64,000 nt of DNA. It comes from Shewanella polaris. Its GTDB lineage: Bacteria > Pseudomonadota > Gammaproteobacteria > Enterobacterales > Shewanellaceae. This document shows positions 19,568 to 29,001 of the stretch, piece after piece; the stretch's first letter is position 1, and each line of letters begins with the position of its first letter. The translations under genes and the position numbers were made by a program. Under the pieces are notes generated by a model that was not told where the DNA came from, did no database searches, and saw only the letters and a list, made by a program, of their open reading frames with translations. The stretch spans positions 3,658,001 through 3,722,000 of the forward strand of contig NZ_CP041036.1 in the NCBI RefSeq assembly GCF_006385555.1, given 5' to 3'.

Positions 19568-20077
19568 TTAAAAAAGGTCTCTGATATGCACAATCGCCAA
19601 TATAAAATGAATAACGATAAAGCCAATAAACACTTGGGCAAAGAGTATATGGTAACTACGCCACATTAAGGCATTACTTGGGTCTGCCACATACCAAATT
19701 GCGCCGCTCAAGGCCACCAGCAATAACACTATAACCCCAAGCCCTTCAATGACACTGATTAACCCATTACTACCAGAATGCGGTAATTTTCCACGCGTTA
19801 AGCCGCGGAGATCATTCAGTAATGGTTTAACATCAAGAGTAAGCCAAGGGAAAAACTGCCGCCATTGCCCTGCTGAACATATATGAAAAGTAAACAGGAG
19901 AGCTAACACCCCAGTAAACAACCCGCCATACACATGAAATACATCCCAAAAGCCAGCACGCGGACTTAATTGACGGCCGATAAAAATCCATGGGCTAGTG
20001 CAAATTAATAGCAGAGACATCAATATCACTAACTGATGCAATCTAACTTCAATACACTGCCATAACTGCTTTACCAT
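19568..20077 (-). CDS. Membrane cytochrome b561-type protein
   Basis: 169 residues with four predicted membrane helices (about 14-34, 45-67, 108-128, 140-162). Histidines in the helices (HVYGGLF, FTFHICS, SYHILF, VIHFILAIVH) are suited to bind two b-type hemes. The gene starts 4 bp after hemG and is surely cotranscribed with it. The pairing suggests it passes electrons between HemG or a partner and the quinone pool. It may act in heme synthesis, but the exact role is inferred from position. Confidence 0.8.
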   Translation of the reverse strand: MVKQLWQCIEVRLHQLVILMSLLLICTSPWIFIGRQLSPRAGFWDVFHVYGGLFTGVLALLFTFHICSAGQWRQFFPWLTLDVKPLLNDLRGLTRGKLPHSGSNGLISVIEGLGVIVLLLVALSGAIWYVADPSNALMWRSYHILFAQVFIGFIVIHFILAIVHIRDLF

Positions 20078-20081
20078 GACA

Positions 20082-20603
20082 TTATGCCTCTATGATCTGC
20101 TGTGCAAACTGATCAACTTTATGCCAATCAGTGTACTCAACTTGAGTATTTGGGTCGGTAGGGCCTTTAGTTAGCCACATAATAAAACGAATAATATTTC
20201 GGTCCATTGCACCATAACCTTGATAATCTAAATTACCACCAAACACTTGTAATAATTTAGGTTTCCATGTGCTTTGACTTAAAAACTGTTGCATATAAGT
20301 ATTGGTTTGCGGTGTGTTTTTATGTGGTTTGCGCGCCACTAAACTCACTGAGAAAAAACCACTAGGCTTACTTTCCAGCTCAGCGCGATGTGCTTCAATA
20401 AATTGATATAACGCAGGGCGGTGTTTGCCGTGACGAATACTCGCGCCAATAAATACTTTATCAAACGGAGCCAAGTCTGGCACATCAGATAAAGATGTCA
20501 CCGTGACATGCTGATCTTGTTCAGTTAATTGATTTTGTAAATATTCGCAAATTTTTTGAGTGTAACCATGGACACTTGAATGGATCAGTAATATCTGACT
20601 CAT
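20082..20603 (-). CDS. hemG: Protoporphyrinogen oxidase, flavodoxin type
   Basis: 173 residues, close to E. coli HemG (181). It oxidises protoporphyrinogen IX to protoporphyrin IX with FMN and passes electrons to quinones, next to last in heme synthesis. The flavodoxin phosphate loop is LLIHSSVHGYTQKICEYL at the N-terminus. FIGASIRHGKHRPALY and the long-chain insert near KNTPQTNTYMQQFL are typical of HemG. It leads a two-gene operon with the cytochrome b gene. Confidence 0.93.
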   Translation of the reverse strand: MSQILLIHSSVHGYTQKICEYLQNQLTEQDQHVTVTSLSDVPDLAPFDKVFIGASIRHGKHRPALYQFIEAHRAELESKPSGFFSVSLVARKPHKNTPQTNTYMQQFLSQSTWKPKLLQVFGGNLDYQGYGAMDRNIIRFIMWLTKGPTDPNTQVEYTDWHKVDQFAQQIIEA

Positions 20604-20727
20604 GCTGACCTCTAATGGAAATCATGTAATGTAATACAGCATCTTAGCCCAGTGAAAGCAAAATTTACATGAAACAGATCACGTCTCATGATCGGTAATT
20701 AATGCTATGTGAAGTCACACGCAAAAA

Positions 20728-20757
20728 AAAAGCCCTAGAAAAGAATCTAGGGCATTT
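20728..20757 (-). terminator. Terminator of the iron-type operon
   Basis: GCCCTAGA (20732-20739) and TCTAGGGC (20746-20753) form an 8-bp stem. On the minus strand it runs into nine T, and it has a T-rich run on the plus strand too. Confidence 0.88.
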
Positions 20758-20774
20758 TTATTTTGACAAAAAAT

Positions 20775-22400
20775 TTATAGCGACTGTAAAAATGCGATAA
20801 CTTGAACTCGCTCAGCTTGGGTTAATGCCATAAAGTCTTGCTTAGATGTTTTGGCTTCACCGTCATGCCATAAAATAGCTTCTTCCAAGGTTGCCGCACG
20901 TCCATCATGTAAAAAACCAGCTTGTGGGTTAACGGTTTGCGTAAGCCCTATTCCCCATAACGGTCGTGTGCGCCACTCATTGCCATCGGCTAAAAAGTCT
21001 GGACGACCGTCAGCTAAGCCCTCACCCATATCGTGTAATAACATGTCACTAAATGGATAAATAGTCTGGCCTTTTAAACTGTCGCTCATCGGAATTCCGC
21101 CAATATCACCCGACGTTTTGGTCACAAATGATGGGGTATGACAACCACTACAATTGAGCTGCTCAAATAATCGAGCGCCTTCACGAACATCGCTATCGTC
21201 TACATTACGTCTACCGGGTACAGCTAACGTTTCAGCATAAAAGACCACAGAGTCACTGAATTCTGCGCTAGCCTCTGGCGCACCATCAACATCTTCACCA
21301 GTATCGACAAATCCTGTGCGGGTTAAATATGAATCATGTAAACTCGTGCCGACAATGCTTTCATCGGGAAATAACGGGTTAGTAATACCAATATCGCCAC
21401 GCAAAGCGCCTAACGATTGTACTCGGACACTTGGCGTGTTGGCTTTCCAACCAAAGCGACCTAAAGAAATAGGTGTACTATCGCCATTTTGTGCTTTTAC
21501 GGCATCAAATACCCAGTTAGCTCGACCAGAAATCTCATCGCTATTACTGTCATCGGCATCAACGTTGGCCAAAATGCTTGCTTCAGGTATGGCTTCTAAT
21601 AAACCTAAACCGAACACAGGCATGCCATTACGCCAACCCATCAACACATCATCTTGAAGTAAATTAGACGTCACATTCGCACTTTGCTTGGTTTCACCTG
21701 GCGCGTCATAAGGATTCTCCACTTCAAAAATAGGCTTTTTCAGGCTAACCGTTTCACCGTCCGAATAGACTTCATCATGACGTTCATAAGACAAATACAC
21801 GTCCGCTTGACCAACAAACGAATTGTCTTGCCAATCTGCACGTGCTTTTAATACCCCGCGATGAAACAGTTGATCACCAAAATCAGGCACTTTAATTGGC
21901 GCACAATAATTATTATCTGCCGTACCTTCGGTACAAGGTTCTGCTGAAGCTTTGCTAATGCGCAAGAAAATACCATCAGCAGAGCCTAATTTAATGCGCG
22001 TTTCAGTTGCCGCGACAAATGGTGTTGAATTTCGGCCATCTCGTTGATGACAAGAATTACAGTCTGCGTTATTGAATACTGGGCCTAAACCATCCAATTC
22101 AGGATGTTGATCATTCGGTGCGGTAGTAAATGATACTTCAAAATTGGCATCACCTTCTAAATGTAACTCGAGTTCATCGTCAGTTAAATTGACTGATGGT
22201 GTCGAAAAACCATGGCCAGAACTATTGGCATCAAGCGTAGTGGTATCACCGCCTAAAGCAATAACAGAGGTGTAGCTAGGATAAGTTGTAACGGGTTCAA
22301 CTGGCTTCGATGTGACTTCATCACCGCTGCCACCACAAGCACTTAAGCTCAGACCGAGTAATGCCACAAACCAGTATGGCTGTCGTAATAATTTATTCAT
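20775..22400 (-). CDS. Di-heme lipoprotein, DUF1111 (thiol oxidoreductase-like)
   Basis: 541 residues from the ATG at 22400, which has GAGAAAACG upstream. The N-terminus is a lipoprotein signal (LGLSLSAC, lipid Cys at 22). Two CxxCH heme sites are visible: CNSCHQRDGR at about 114 and CSGCHTPSF about 300 residues later, as in DUF1111 proteins related to MauG and cytochrome c peroxidases. It should sit on a periplasm-facing membrane. As the third gene after a porin and an imelysin under a Fur box, it probably serves iron acquisition, perhaps by changing the iron redox state; that role is inferred. The frame is open to another ATG at 22415. Confidence 0.85.
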   Translation of the reverse strand: MNKLLRQPYWFVALLGLSLSACGGSGDEVTSKPVEPVTTYPSYTSVIALGGDTTTLDANSSGHGFSTPSVNLTDDELELHLEGDANFEVSFTTAPNDQHPELDGLGPVFNNADCNSCHQRDGRNSTPFVAATETRIKLGSADGIFLRISKASAEPCTEGTADNNYCAPIKVPDFGDQLFHRGVLKARADWQDNSFVGQADVYLSYERHDEVYSDGETVSLKKPIFEVENPYDAPGETKQSANVTSNLLQDDVLMGWRNGMPVFGLGLLEAIPEASILANVDADDSNSDEISGRANWVFDAVKAQNGDSTPISLGRFGWKANTPSVRVQSLGALRGDIGITNPLFPDESIVGTSLHDSYLTRTGFVDTGEDVDGAPEASAEFSDSVVFYAETLAVPGRRNVDDSDVREGARLFEQLNCSGCHTPSFVTKTSGDIGGIPMSDSLKGQTIYPFSDMLLHDMGEGLADGRPDFLADGNEWRTRPLWGIGLTQTVNPQAGFLHDGRAATLEEAILWHDGEAKTSKQDFMALTQAERVQVIAFLQSL

Positions 22401-22537
22401 CGTTTTCTCACACATTTTTAATAGAAATCAGGTTATTTAGCGGTAATGCACCCTGGTTATTATTATATTGTTATAGGGTTGCATTTCCCCTCCCAACAAG
22501 GTCGATCCATGATCTTATGGGAGAGGCAATAACTAAA

Positions 22538-23701
22538 TTAAGAGTTCCAATCTGATAATAATGGCAGCACGTCTGACTCCAGTGAAGTTTGCAATGTGGT
22601 AAGTGCATCTATTGCACTTTGCACTAGAACACGGCCATCTTCGTCTAAAATTGCTTGGCGGAAAGGCATATCAGTGCTGCCTGAAATGGCTTGAATTTTT
22701 AAAATAGCATCATCAATTTCACTGGTAATACGAGTTGATAACGTCGCATCAGCAGCGGCAACAAAGTCTACTAAACCAGTATTATCTGACGCACCAGTAA
22801 ACTCACCTTGATATACATTGCGAACACCAATGATGTTATTAGCAAAGTCAGTGAGTGAGTTCCATGAATACTGTGACTCCACCTTTGAGGTATCAGCAGT
22901 ACTGATTGATTCACCAAATGGATCTGCAATTTTACCGTTACCCACTTCATCGACAATACCAATCATGCCGTTGATTAATTCTTCAATAACCGCCAATTGT
23001 GATGAGTAAATAGTGTTAGTGGCATCACCAGGGGTTTTAAGTAAATCGGCATAAGGTATAGCAGTGGCACCTTCAGCGTTATAGCTCACTTGCCACGCAT
23101 CATCTAACAGTGTGGTGTAATCTCTGAACACTTCAGCTAATGCAATTAAATATTCACGCTCACTGGTAGTAAGGTCAGCAATCAACTTGGTATTGCTGTC
23201 AACGCCATTGCCAAATAACAAATATTCCATGGTGTGAAAACCTTGAACATCATCGTTCCAAGCTTTAATCGTTTCGGCATCAAAACCGCTGTTATTATCT
23301 AACTGAGTCTGTAAATCGGTAGTGTTTAATGGCCAGCTGTCTAAATGCGGATCAATACTTAATGAATCTACTGGGCCAAAAATATGCGACTCACCTTGTT
23401 CCCAAGGTTCACGGGCTGATTTCCACGCATTCTGTGCTGTGACTAAATCGGCTTGAGTAGCAGAAGCACTTAGCAATGCTTGTGTTGCCAATAATAATGC
23501 ATCACCTTTAGCTGCTAAATTTGCATAGCCAGCCACAATGACATCATCGGTTAAATTGGTGATCATTTCAGTAGCGACAAAACTAAAGCCCGTTGTTGGT
23601 ACATCTGGGATCTCGGTGCTTGTATCGTCAGAACCTGAACCGCCACATGCTGATAGTGCAGTGATTAAAGCCAGTGTAATTGCAGTGTGTTTAACGCGCA
23701 T
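22538..23701 (-). CDS. Imelysin-like (M75) lipoprotein
   Basis: 387 residues. Lipobox LITALSAC puts the lipid-modified Cys at 19. The GxHxxE motif typical of imelysins is GFHTME at 154-159, and the paired helical-bundle repeats (WKSAREPWEQGE in the first half) fit the family. Imelysins such as IrpA/ICMP are periplasmic or outer-membrane proteins tied to iron; peptidase activity is doubtful. GGAGTTTTATT precedes the ATG at 23701. The open frame extends to 23803 inside the porin end, but the longer start lacks the signal. It follows the porin by 40 bp. Confidence 0.88.
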   Translation of the reverse strand: MRVKHTAITLALITALSACGGSGSDDTSTEIPDVPTTGFSFVATEMITNLTDDVIVAGYANLAAKGDALLLATQALLSASATQADLVTAQNAWKSAREPWEQGESHIFGPVDSLSIDPHLDSWPLNTTDLQTQLDNNSGFDAETIKAWNDDVQGFHTMEYLLFGNGVDSNTKLIADLTTSEREYLIALAEVFRDYTTLLDDAWQVSYNAEGATAIPYADLLKTPGDATNTIYSSQLAVIEELINGMIGIVDEVGNGKIADPFGESISTADTSKVESQYSWNSLTDFANNIIGVRNVYQGEFTGASDNTGLVDFVAAADATLSTRITSEIDDAILKIQAISGSTDMPFRQAILDEDGRVLVQSAIDALTTLQTSLESDVLPLLSDWNS

Positions 23702-23741
23702 AATAAAACTCCATGTAAAAAATGAATCAAAATAATTAAAC

Positions 23742-25145
23742 TTATAGTGAGAATTGATATCCCACACCCAAAGCAAAAAAGTTAGTGTCAGGAATGCTGG
23801 CAACCGCTACCTGGTGAAGACCGCCTTCGGCTTTAATCACAATCTCAGGTATAGGGGAATAGTTAATGCCCACACTGCTCCAAGTGTTTTCATAACGCTG
23901 GGTTGCTGTGCCAGTTTCAACAGCCATTAATGGATTTGAATAATCAACATTGGCAAACACAGTCATAGGAAGGTCAAACCATTCATCGAGTTTTACACCC
24001 GCTTCAACAAAGAATGATTGTGACTCTGAACCCAGTTGTGCAAAGTTACCCGGTTGTAAACCTGGAGTGGTTTTGTTAGCTAGGGTGATAGCATCGGCAT
24101 TGTCTAACGTGCCATATAAATATTGACCGCGAAGTATCCAAGGTCCTTCAACAAACGCACCTGCGACAGACACAATGCTTAATGCACCATCAACGTCTAA
24201 CTTGTTACTTTTATGACGATTACCACTGGTATTACCGAAGTAATAAGCCACACCAACAGCACTGCCAGTTTTAAAGTTGCCGTAATCAAGACGACCTGCA
24301 AACGCTAGGTCATCTGTATTGACTTCCTCAAAGCGTTTTTGATGGCCAGATGCCACCCAATCATAGGTGCGAAAATACTCAGAATTTAAACCACTAACGA
24401 CTTGAGCTTGATAATGAAAGTCTGAAATTTCGCCGTAAACACCAATACCGTTTTCGTTCCAAACGGTAGGCATCATTGCAGCCTCACTTTTATGGCGCTG
24501 CACGGTCAAATATTGGCTAGGTTTATGTAAAATGCTTGATAAACCAATTGGCAAATGAATGTTACCGAACTTCACCCCAAACGCTTTGCTAGGGCGGTAG
24601 CGAATTTCCGCTTTTTCAACGACCACTTCACCACCGGCTTCAACTTCAGATTCAAACTCACCAAATTCATCAAAACCGTCATATTCTAATGCGGAGCCAG
24701 TGCCGCCATGTTCATATTCAATTTCAACTTCCATGCTCCAATCATCAGTAAACTGATAACCAAACTCGGTCACTATCCGCTCTAAATCAGTACGATTACG
24801 TCGCTCTGCAGAAGTATCTTGGACGTTATCGAAATATTCATCACTGGTGTAAACCGCGCTGCCATATGAGTTAAAACTGAAACGGCTAAATCGATCTTGT
24901 GCTTCAGCAGTTTGCTGTACCACGGTGTCAACTTGAGTCGCCACCTGCTTGCTTTGTTGCTGTTGTTGCTTTTGCTCAGAAGCCAATGTAGCAAGCTGTT
25001 GTTTTAGTAGTGCAATTTCAGCTTCTTGTTTAGCAATGGCTTTAGCTAATGTTTCGGTATTTGTTGCGGCGTGTGCATTCGACATAGCACTTAAGCCCAA
25101 TACACTTGCGACAGATACTGCCAACAAAGTTAACTTGTTATTCAT
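23742..25145 (-). CDS. Outer membrane porin-like beta-barrel protein
   Basis: About 467 residues. A signal peptide (ends NAHA, about 27) is followed by a coiled coil with a Gln run (KQQQQQSKQ, about 60-70). A long stretch of alternating strands ends in VGYQFSL, with an aromatic residue near the end. The N-terminal coiled coil plus barrel resembles phosphate-selective-type porins (OprO/OprP superfamily), but the substrate is not visible. As first gene after a Fur box, with imelysin and DUF1111 downstream, it probably admits iron or an iron complex. The second of two adjacent ATGs has the better spacing from GGAG. Confidence 0.8.
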   Translation of the reverse strand: MNNKLTLLAVSVASVLGLSAMSNAHAATNTETLAKAIAKQEAEIALLKQQLATLASEQKQQQQQSKQVATQVDTVVQQTAEAQDRFSRFSFNSYGSAVYTSDEYFDNVQDTSAERRNRTDLERIVTEFGYQFTDDWSMEVEIEYEHGGTGSALEYDGFDEFGEFESEVEAGGEVVVEKAEIRYRPSKAFGVKFGNIHLPIGLSSILHKPSQYLTVQRHKSEAAMMPTVWNENGIGVYGEISDFHYQAQVVSGLNSEYFRTYDWVASGHQKRFEEVNTDDLAFAGRLDYGNFKTGSAVGVAYYFGNTSGNRHKSNKLDVDGALSIVSVAGAFVEGPWILRGQYLYGTLDNADAITLANKTTPGLQPGNFAQLGSESQSFFVEAGVKLDEWFDLPMTVFANVDYSNPLMAVETGTATQRYENTWSSVGINYSPIPEIVIKAEGGLHQVAVASIPDTNFFALGVGYQFSL

Positions 25146-25203
25146 CATTTTCTCCGACATATCAGGTTAATGCTCCCTCAAAACGGGACAAGCATATAAC
25201 AAG

Positions 25204-25218
25204 TGATAATCATTCGCA
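25204..25218. promoter_or_regulatory. Fur box between porin and MFS genes
   Basis: TGATAAT-C-ATTCGCA fits the 7-1-7 Fur pattern TGATAAT-N-ATTATCA at 12 of 14 positions, with a perfect left arm. It lies about 58 bp upstream of the porin start and 109 bp from the MFS start, so it could repress both under iron sufficiency. Confidence 0.75.
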
Positions 25219-25326
25219 TTATAATTTACACTATTATTGGTGATTTTATTTACAATAAATTACATTCACCTAACAAATGGTTTTATGTCACTATGGTTTG
25301 ATAAGCTTAAAATAAGAGTTTCAACC

Positions 25327-26541
25327 ATGTCAGACACTTCCCTTACAAGTGGTAATTCCATTGCTCGCCAACAAACAAATCCACAACAGTTACTGCTGTG
25401 GATGACCTTTGTGATGTCAATGGTATTTGCTGTTTGGCAAGCATTATTAAATAACTTTGTCATTGAACGCGCTGCGTTTACCGGAGCCGAAATAGGCTTA
25501 TTACAAAGCCTTAGAGAAATCCCTGGATTTTTAGCCTTTACCGCTGTGTTTGTGTTGTTGATGATCAAAGAGCAAACCTTTGCATTATTATCGTTGGCGT
25601 TATTGTGTATTGGGGTGGGCATTACTGGTTGGTTTCCCGATGTCATTGGCTTGTATTTAACAACGGTTCTGATGTCGATAGGTTTTCATTATTTTGAAAC
25701 TATAAATCAATCACTTACATTGCAATGGGTTGATAAAGCTGATGCCCCTGGCTTTTTGGGTAAAGCATTGGCTTGGCGTTCGGCTGCAGCGCTATTTGGC
25801 TATGGATCGATTTGGCTAATAATGAGCTGGCTTAACCTCGATTACATTTGGATGTACAGCATTATTGGGGGATGTGGATTATTGATGGTATTTGTGATGA
25901 CGGTATATTTCCCTCGCTTTACCATTGGTTCTATTCAACACAAGCATTTAATAATGAGAAAACGCTACTGGCTGTATTATTTACTGACCTTTTTCTCTGG
26001 AGCGCGCCGGCAAATTTTTATGGTTTTCGCAGGCTTTATGATGGTTGAAAAGTTTGGTTATTCGGTGTCTGAAATTACTGGATTATTTCTAATTAATTAT
26101 GTCGTTAACTTGATCTTTGCACCAAAAATTGGCCGCTTTATTGGTCGAATAGGTGAACGCAATGCCTTGATTATTGAATACAGCGGCTTAGTGATTATTT
26201 TCAGTTGTTACGCCTATGTCACCAACGCCAATATTGCTGCAGGATTGTATGTCATTGATCATCTTCTTTTTGCAATGGCGATTGCGACCAAGACCTACTT
26301 TCAAAAAATTGCAGATAAACAAGATATTGCTTCAACCATGTCGGTCAGCTTTACAATTAATCATATAGCAGCGGTTATTATTCCGGCGTTATTAGGTATT
26401 TTGTGGTTAAGCTCGCCTAAGTCGGTATTTTTTATTGGTACTGGATTTGCCGTATGCTCACTGGCGCTAGCATTCAATGTGCCGCGTCATCCTCGACCAG
26501 ATAAAGAAACGCTATGGTCACCATCAAGAACAAAACACTAA
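25327..26541 (+). CDS. MFS transporter
   Basis: About 404 residues with roughly twelve hydrophobic helices (first at about 20-40, LLLWMTFVMSMVFAVWQALL). The cytoplasmic loop motif between helices 2 and 3 is poorly kept. The central loop is HKHLIMRKRYWLYYLL, and the second half contains FSGARRQIFMVFAGFMMV. The substrate is unknown. It diverges from the porin across a Fur box, so an iron-related substrate such as a siderophore or chelate is plausible but not shown. I chose the ATG at 25327 (AAGAG 10 bp upstream). The frame is open to 25237, and starts at 25237 or 25285 would add 30 or 14 residues. Confidence 0.8.
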   Translation: MSDTSLTSGNSIARQQTNPQQLLLWMTFVMSMVFAVWQALLNNFVIERAAFTGAEIGLLQSLREIPGFLAFTAVFVLLMIKEQTFALLSLALLCIGVGITGWFPDVIGLYLTTVLMSIGFHYFETINQSLTLQWVDKADAPGFLGKALAWRSAAALFGYGSIWLIMSWLNLDYIWMYSIIGGCGLLMVFVMTVYFPRFTIGSIQHKHLIMRKRYWLYYLLTFFSGARRQIFMVFAGFMMVEKFGYSVSEITGLFLINYVVNLIFAPKIGRFIGRIGERNALIIEYSGLVIIFSCYAYVTNANIAAGLYVIDHLLFAMAIATKTYFQKIADKQDIASTMSVSFTINHIAAVIIPALLGILWLSSPKSVFFIGTGFAVCSLALAFNVPRHPRPDKETLWSPSRTKH

Positions 26542-26607
26542 ACGATTAAATATAGATGTCGTATCATACAGGCATGTTGCAAGCATAAAACAGAAAGAGA
26601 TCTCACG

Positions 26608-27441
26608 ATGGCTGATGTTGATGTAACCGAAATACCTCAAGACAATACCCAAGGGTCCGCTCGACAAAAAACCTTATTGCTTGGACGGATTATCGGTTTG
26701 GCAAGCGAAGAAGATTATCGCCCCTCAAGTGCTTCCATTACCGATAGAGCCGATCATCGGCAACGAAAACAGCTCAGCCAGTACCAAGCAAACCTTGAAA
26801 GTATTTTTGCTCTTGCACTGAGTTACACCCCTTCAGATGTGACTGGCGTGGAATTAGATCCTGATTGGCGCTACCAATTTTTTCAAATGGCAGAACAAAT
26901 TCATAACCGTAAAATGCAAGATTTGTGGGCCAGAATTTTAGCCAGTGAAGTCGTCAATCCAGGTAATTTTAGCCTTCGAACCTTAGCGGTATTACTGCAA
27001 CTGACGTTTCGAGAAGCACAGATTTTTGAAAAAGCCTTAGGCATGTCGGTTAAAATCAACAACGAAATCAGATTTAAATTACTCAGTAGTTATCGAATTA
27101 ATGGAGGGGTAAAACAATATTTTCGTAAGCACACTCAAACCAACTTCGGCCTGTCACAATTTGGCTTACCTTATTCCAGTATTTTAACCTTAGTCGATGC
27201 GGGAATTTTACATAAAAGCGAGTTTGAAACCGGACTATTAAGCAGTAATGAACGTATTCAGTTAACCCTGTGCAATGCCACTTTGACCCTAAAACCCAAA
27301 AATCAGCACTTATTATTTACTTATTATCGGTTTACTACTGTCGGTGATGAGTTATGCCAATTAATTCAGGCAAAAAGTGATAATGAATTTATCACAGCAG
27401 TTAAGACTATATTAGCCAAAGACTTTATGGTTAATAGTTAA
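26608..27441 (+). CDS. Conserved protein, TIGR03899/DUF2806-like
   Basis: 277 residues, soluble. The middle contains MQDLWARILASEVVNPGNFSLRTLAVLLQLT, very like the signature of DUF2806 proteins and of the family I recall as TIGR03899 in Vibrio and Shewanella. The N-terminus (residues 1-60) is polar and probably flexible. The function is unknown; DUF2806 proteins are often predicted to be cytoplasmic or membrane-associated. The ATG follows AGAGATC. It ends 11 bp inside the convergent PilZ-like gene. Confidence 0.75.
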   Translation: MADVDVTEIPQDNTQGSARQKTLLLGRIIGLASEEDYRPSSASITDRADHRQRKQLSQYQANLESIFALALSYTPSDVTGVELDPDWRYQFFQMAEQIHNRKMQDLWARILASEVVNPGNFSLRTLAVLLQLTFREAQIFEKALGMSVKINNEIRFKLLSSYRINGGVKQYFRKHTQTNFGLSQFGLPYSSILTLVDAGILHKSEFETGLLSSNERIQLTLCNATLTLKPKNQHLLFTYYRFTTVGDELCQLIQAKSDNEFITAVKTILAKDFMVNS

Positions 27442-28030
27442 TATTTTTATAAAGGTGCGCATATTTAGCTTTATGCTCGCTAAATAGGAATTGACGTAGT
27501 ATTGCTCGCGACTCACCTTCAGCGCGAATTTTTGCTGCCATTATCCCATTTTCGGTCCTAACAGGCTCAAATGTTATATTAATATGAGTGCCATTTGGTA
27601 AAATAAGCTGGCTTGAATGCGGCATTTTGGTATCAAACTCTTGTGGCACTTTAATGGTCATGCCCGAGCTAGACAAAGATAATACCTCGACATCTATTGC
27701 AGTATCATTATCAATAACAGTGACATTTTTGACCTGATTAATTCGCCAACTCCGCTCTCCGCCACGCATGTCTATCACTTCAGGAATACCTAACTCAGGC
27801 AAAAATTGCCCAAGCTCATCTTGCTTTAAGGTTAACGGGAACCACAAGCGGTAATTACTAATTTCAGCCAGTAAGGTTAACTTGGCATTTCCCAAAATAT
27901 GAGCAAGCACTTGCGGTACTTCTGTCGCAACACTTAATGAATGTCTCGATAAAGAATTATCGGTACAGTCATCTTCCGGCGAGAACACATTGCTAAAATA
28001 AGCGAGCTCTTCATTAGATAAAGTAGACAT
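27431..28030 (-). CDS. PilZ-like domain protein
   Basis: 199 residues, soluble. The C-terminal part (about 90-185) has the shape of a PilZ domain: ERSWRINQV at about 91, which could supply the RxxxR c-di-GMP contact, then VEVLSLSSSGMTIKVP as the D/NxSxxG strand (first residue replaced), and VRTENGIMAAKIRA. The N-terminal 85 residues resemble a YcgR-like leader with LAEISNYRLWFPLTL. Several c-di-GMP-making genes occur in this window, so it may be a receptor. The missing acidic or Asn residue before SxSxxG makes ligand binding uncertain. Confidence 0.6.
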   Translation of the reverse strand: MSTLSNEELAYFSNVFSPEDDCTDNSLSRHSLSVATEVPQVLAHILGNAKLTLLAEISNYRLWFPLTLKQDELGQFLPELGIPEVIDMRGGERSWRINQVKNVTVIDNDTAIDVEVLSLSSSGMTIKVPQEFDTKMPHSSQLILPNGTHINITFEPVRTENGIMAAKIRAEGESRAILRQFLFSEHKAKYAHLYKNINY

Positions 28031-28154
28031 AGTGTGACCTTATTCCAAATATTGACACTTAAGTCATACTAACACTTTAGTACGATACTGAACAAACCTT
28101 AACCAAGTGCTTTACGCGATTTTACTGTGTAATCAAATTGTATACTTTTTGTAC

Positions 28155-28180
28155 AAAAATAAAAAGCGAACAAAGTTCGC
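28155..28180 (-). terminator. Terminator of the GST gene
   Basis: GCGAAC (28166-28171) pairs with GTTCGC (28175-28180) around three A. On the minus strand TTTTTATTTTT follows. It lies 57 bp after the GST stop. Confidence 0.75.
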
Positions 28181-28237
28181 CTTGTTGTCCAAAAACCTAA
28201 ACCCAAAGCAAAAACTTAAGCTTTAAGCTTGTAGCAA

Positions 28238-28852
28238 TTAATGTTCTGCTTCAATTTTCAATGCTTTTTGAAATGACTCATGAGTCAATAATTGCTGATA
28301 ATATTTGCCAATATTAGGATACTTTTCAAACTCACCGTTTTGGCCAACAAGCTCTGCAATAAACGACATCATAATATCTGCACCGCTAAGACGGTTACCG
28401 ACTAGATATGACTTACCCTCTAAACGGTCGTTAACATAACCAATCACTTTGGCCGTTTCTGCATCAGCATACCCACCAATAAACCGTGTTTCAGCACCTT
28501 CCATATTAACAAAAATCTTCAACAATAATGGCAATGCCGCAGAACTTTCGGCAAAATGCATCCATTGCAAATAATCAATGTAGTCCGCAGTGCCTTTGGC
28601 AGGCATAAGCTTGTCAGCTGCATAGGTTTGAATTAAGTATTCAGTAATAGCACCCGACTCAGCTATGGTAAAGTCATTGGCTTCGAGTACGGGTGACTTA
28701 CCTAACGGATGAACTTTTTTAAGTGATTCTGGCGCTAAAAAAGTGCTCGCATCACGCTGATAAGCAACCAGTTCATAATCGACACCCAGTTCTTCTAATA
28801 ACCAAATAATACGTTTTGAACGAGATTTATTTAAGTGATGTAGTTTAATCAT
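28238..28852 (-). CDS. Glutathione S-transferase family protein
   Basis: 204 residues. The N-terminal thioredoxin-like domain is recognisable by the catalytic-region SRSKRIIWLLEELGVDYE, the cis-Pro segment HPLGKSPVLE (about 47-56) and ESGAITEYL that binds the gamma-glutamyl part. An all-helical C-terminal domain contains LSGADIMMSFIAEL with the family Asp. A Ser is the likely catalytic residue. It lies downstream of the curA-like and DJ-1 genes on the same strand, separated by hairpins, and probably detoxifies electrophiles by glutathione addition. The substrate is not evident. Confidence 0.88.
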   Translation of the reverse strand: MIKLHHLNKSRSKRIIWLLEELGVDYELVAYQRDASTFLAPESLKKVHPLGKSPVLEANDFTIAESGAITEYLIQTYAADKLMPAKGTADYIDYLQWMHFAESSAALPLLLKIFVNMEGAETRFIGGYADAETAKVIGYVNDRLEGKSYLVGNRLSGADIMMSFIAELVGQNGEFEKYPNIGKYYQQLLTHESFQKALKIEAEH

Positions 28853-28882
28853 TAAGCCATCCGAATATTGTTGAACGATAAC

Positions 28883-28914
28883 AATAAGCCCAATGATTAT
28901 TCATTGGGCTTATT
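28883..28914. terminator. Perfect 14-bp hairpin between DJ-1 and GST genes
   Basis: Arms 28883-28896 and 28901-28914 are fully complementary with loop TTAT. T runs beyond either end are weak, so it may attenuate rather than stop transcription into the GST gene. Confidence 0.5.
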
Positions 28915-28977
28915 TATAATTCCACCAGAGCTCTTATTTCGAGCCGATGATAAATAAATCATAAGCTAAGTCTAAAC

Positions 28978-29001
28978 AACCCGCTTACTAATTAGCGGGT
29001 T
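28978..29001 (-). terminator. Hairpin overlapping the DJ-1 gene stop codon
   Basis: AACCCGCT (28978-28985) pairs with AGCGGGTT (28994-29001), which overlaps the stop codon. TTGTTTAG follows on the minus strand, giving a modest terminator. Confidence 0.5.
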
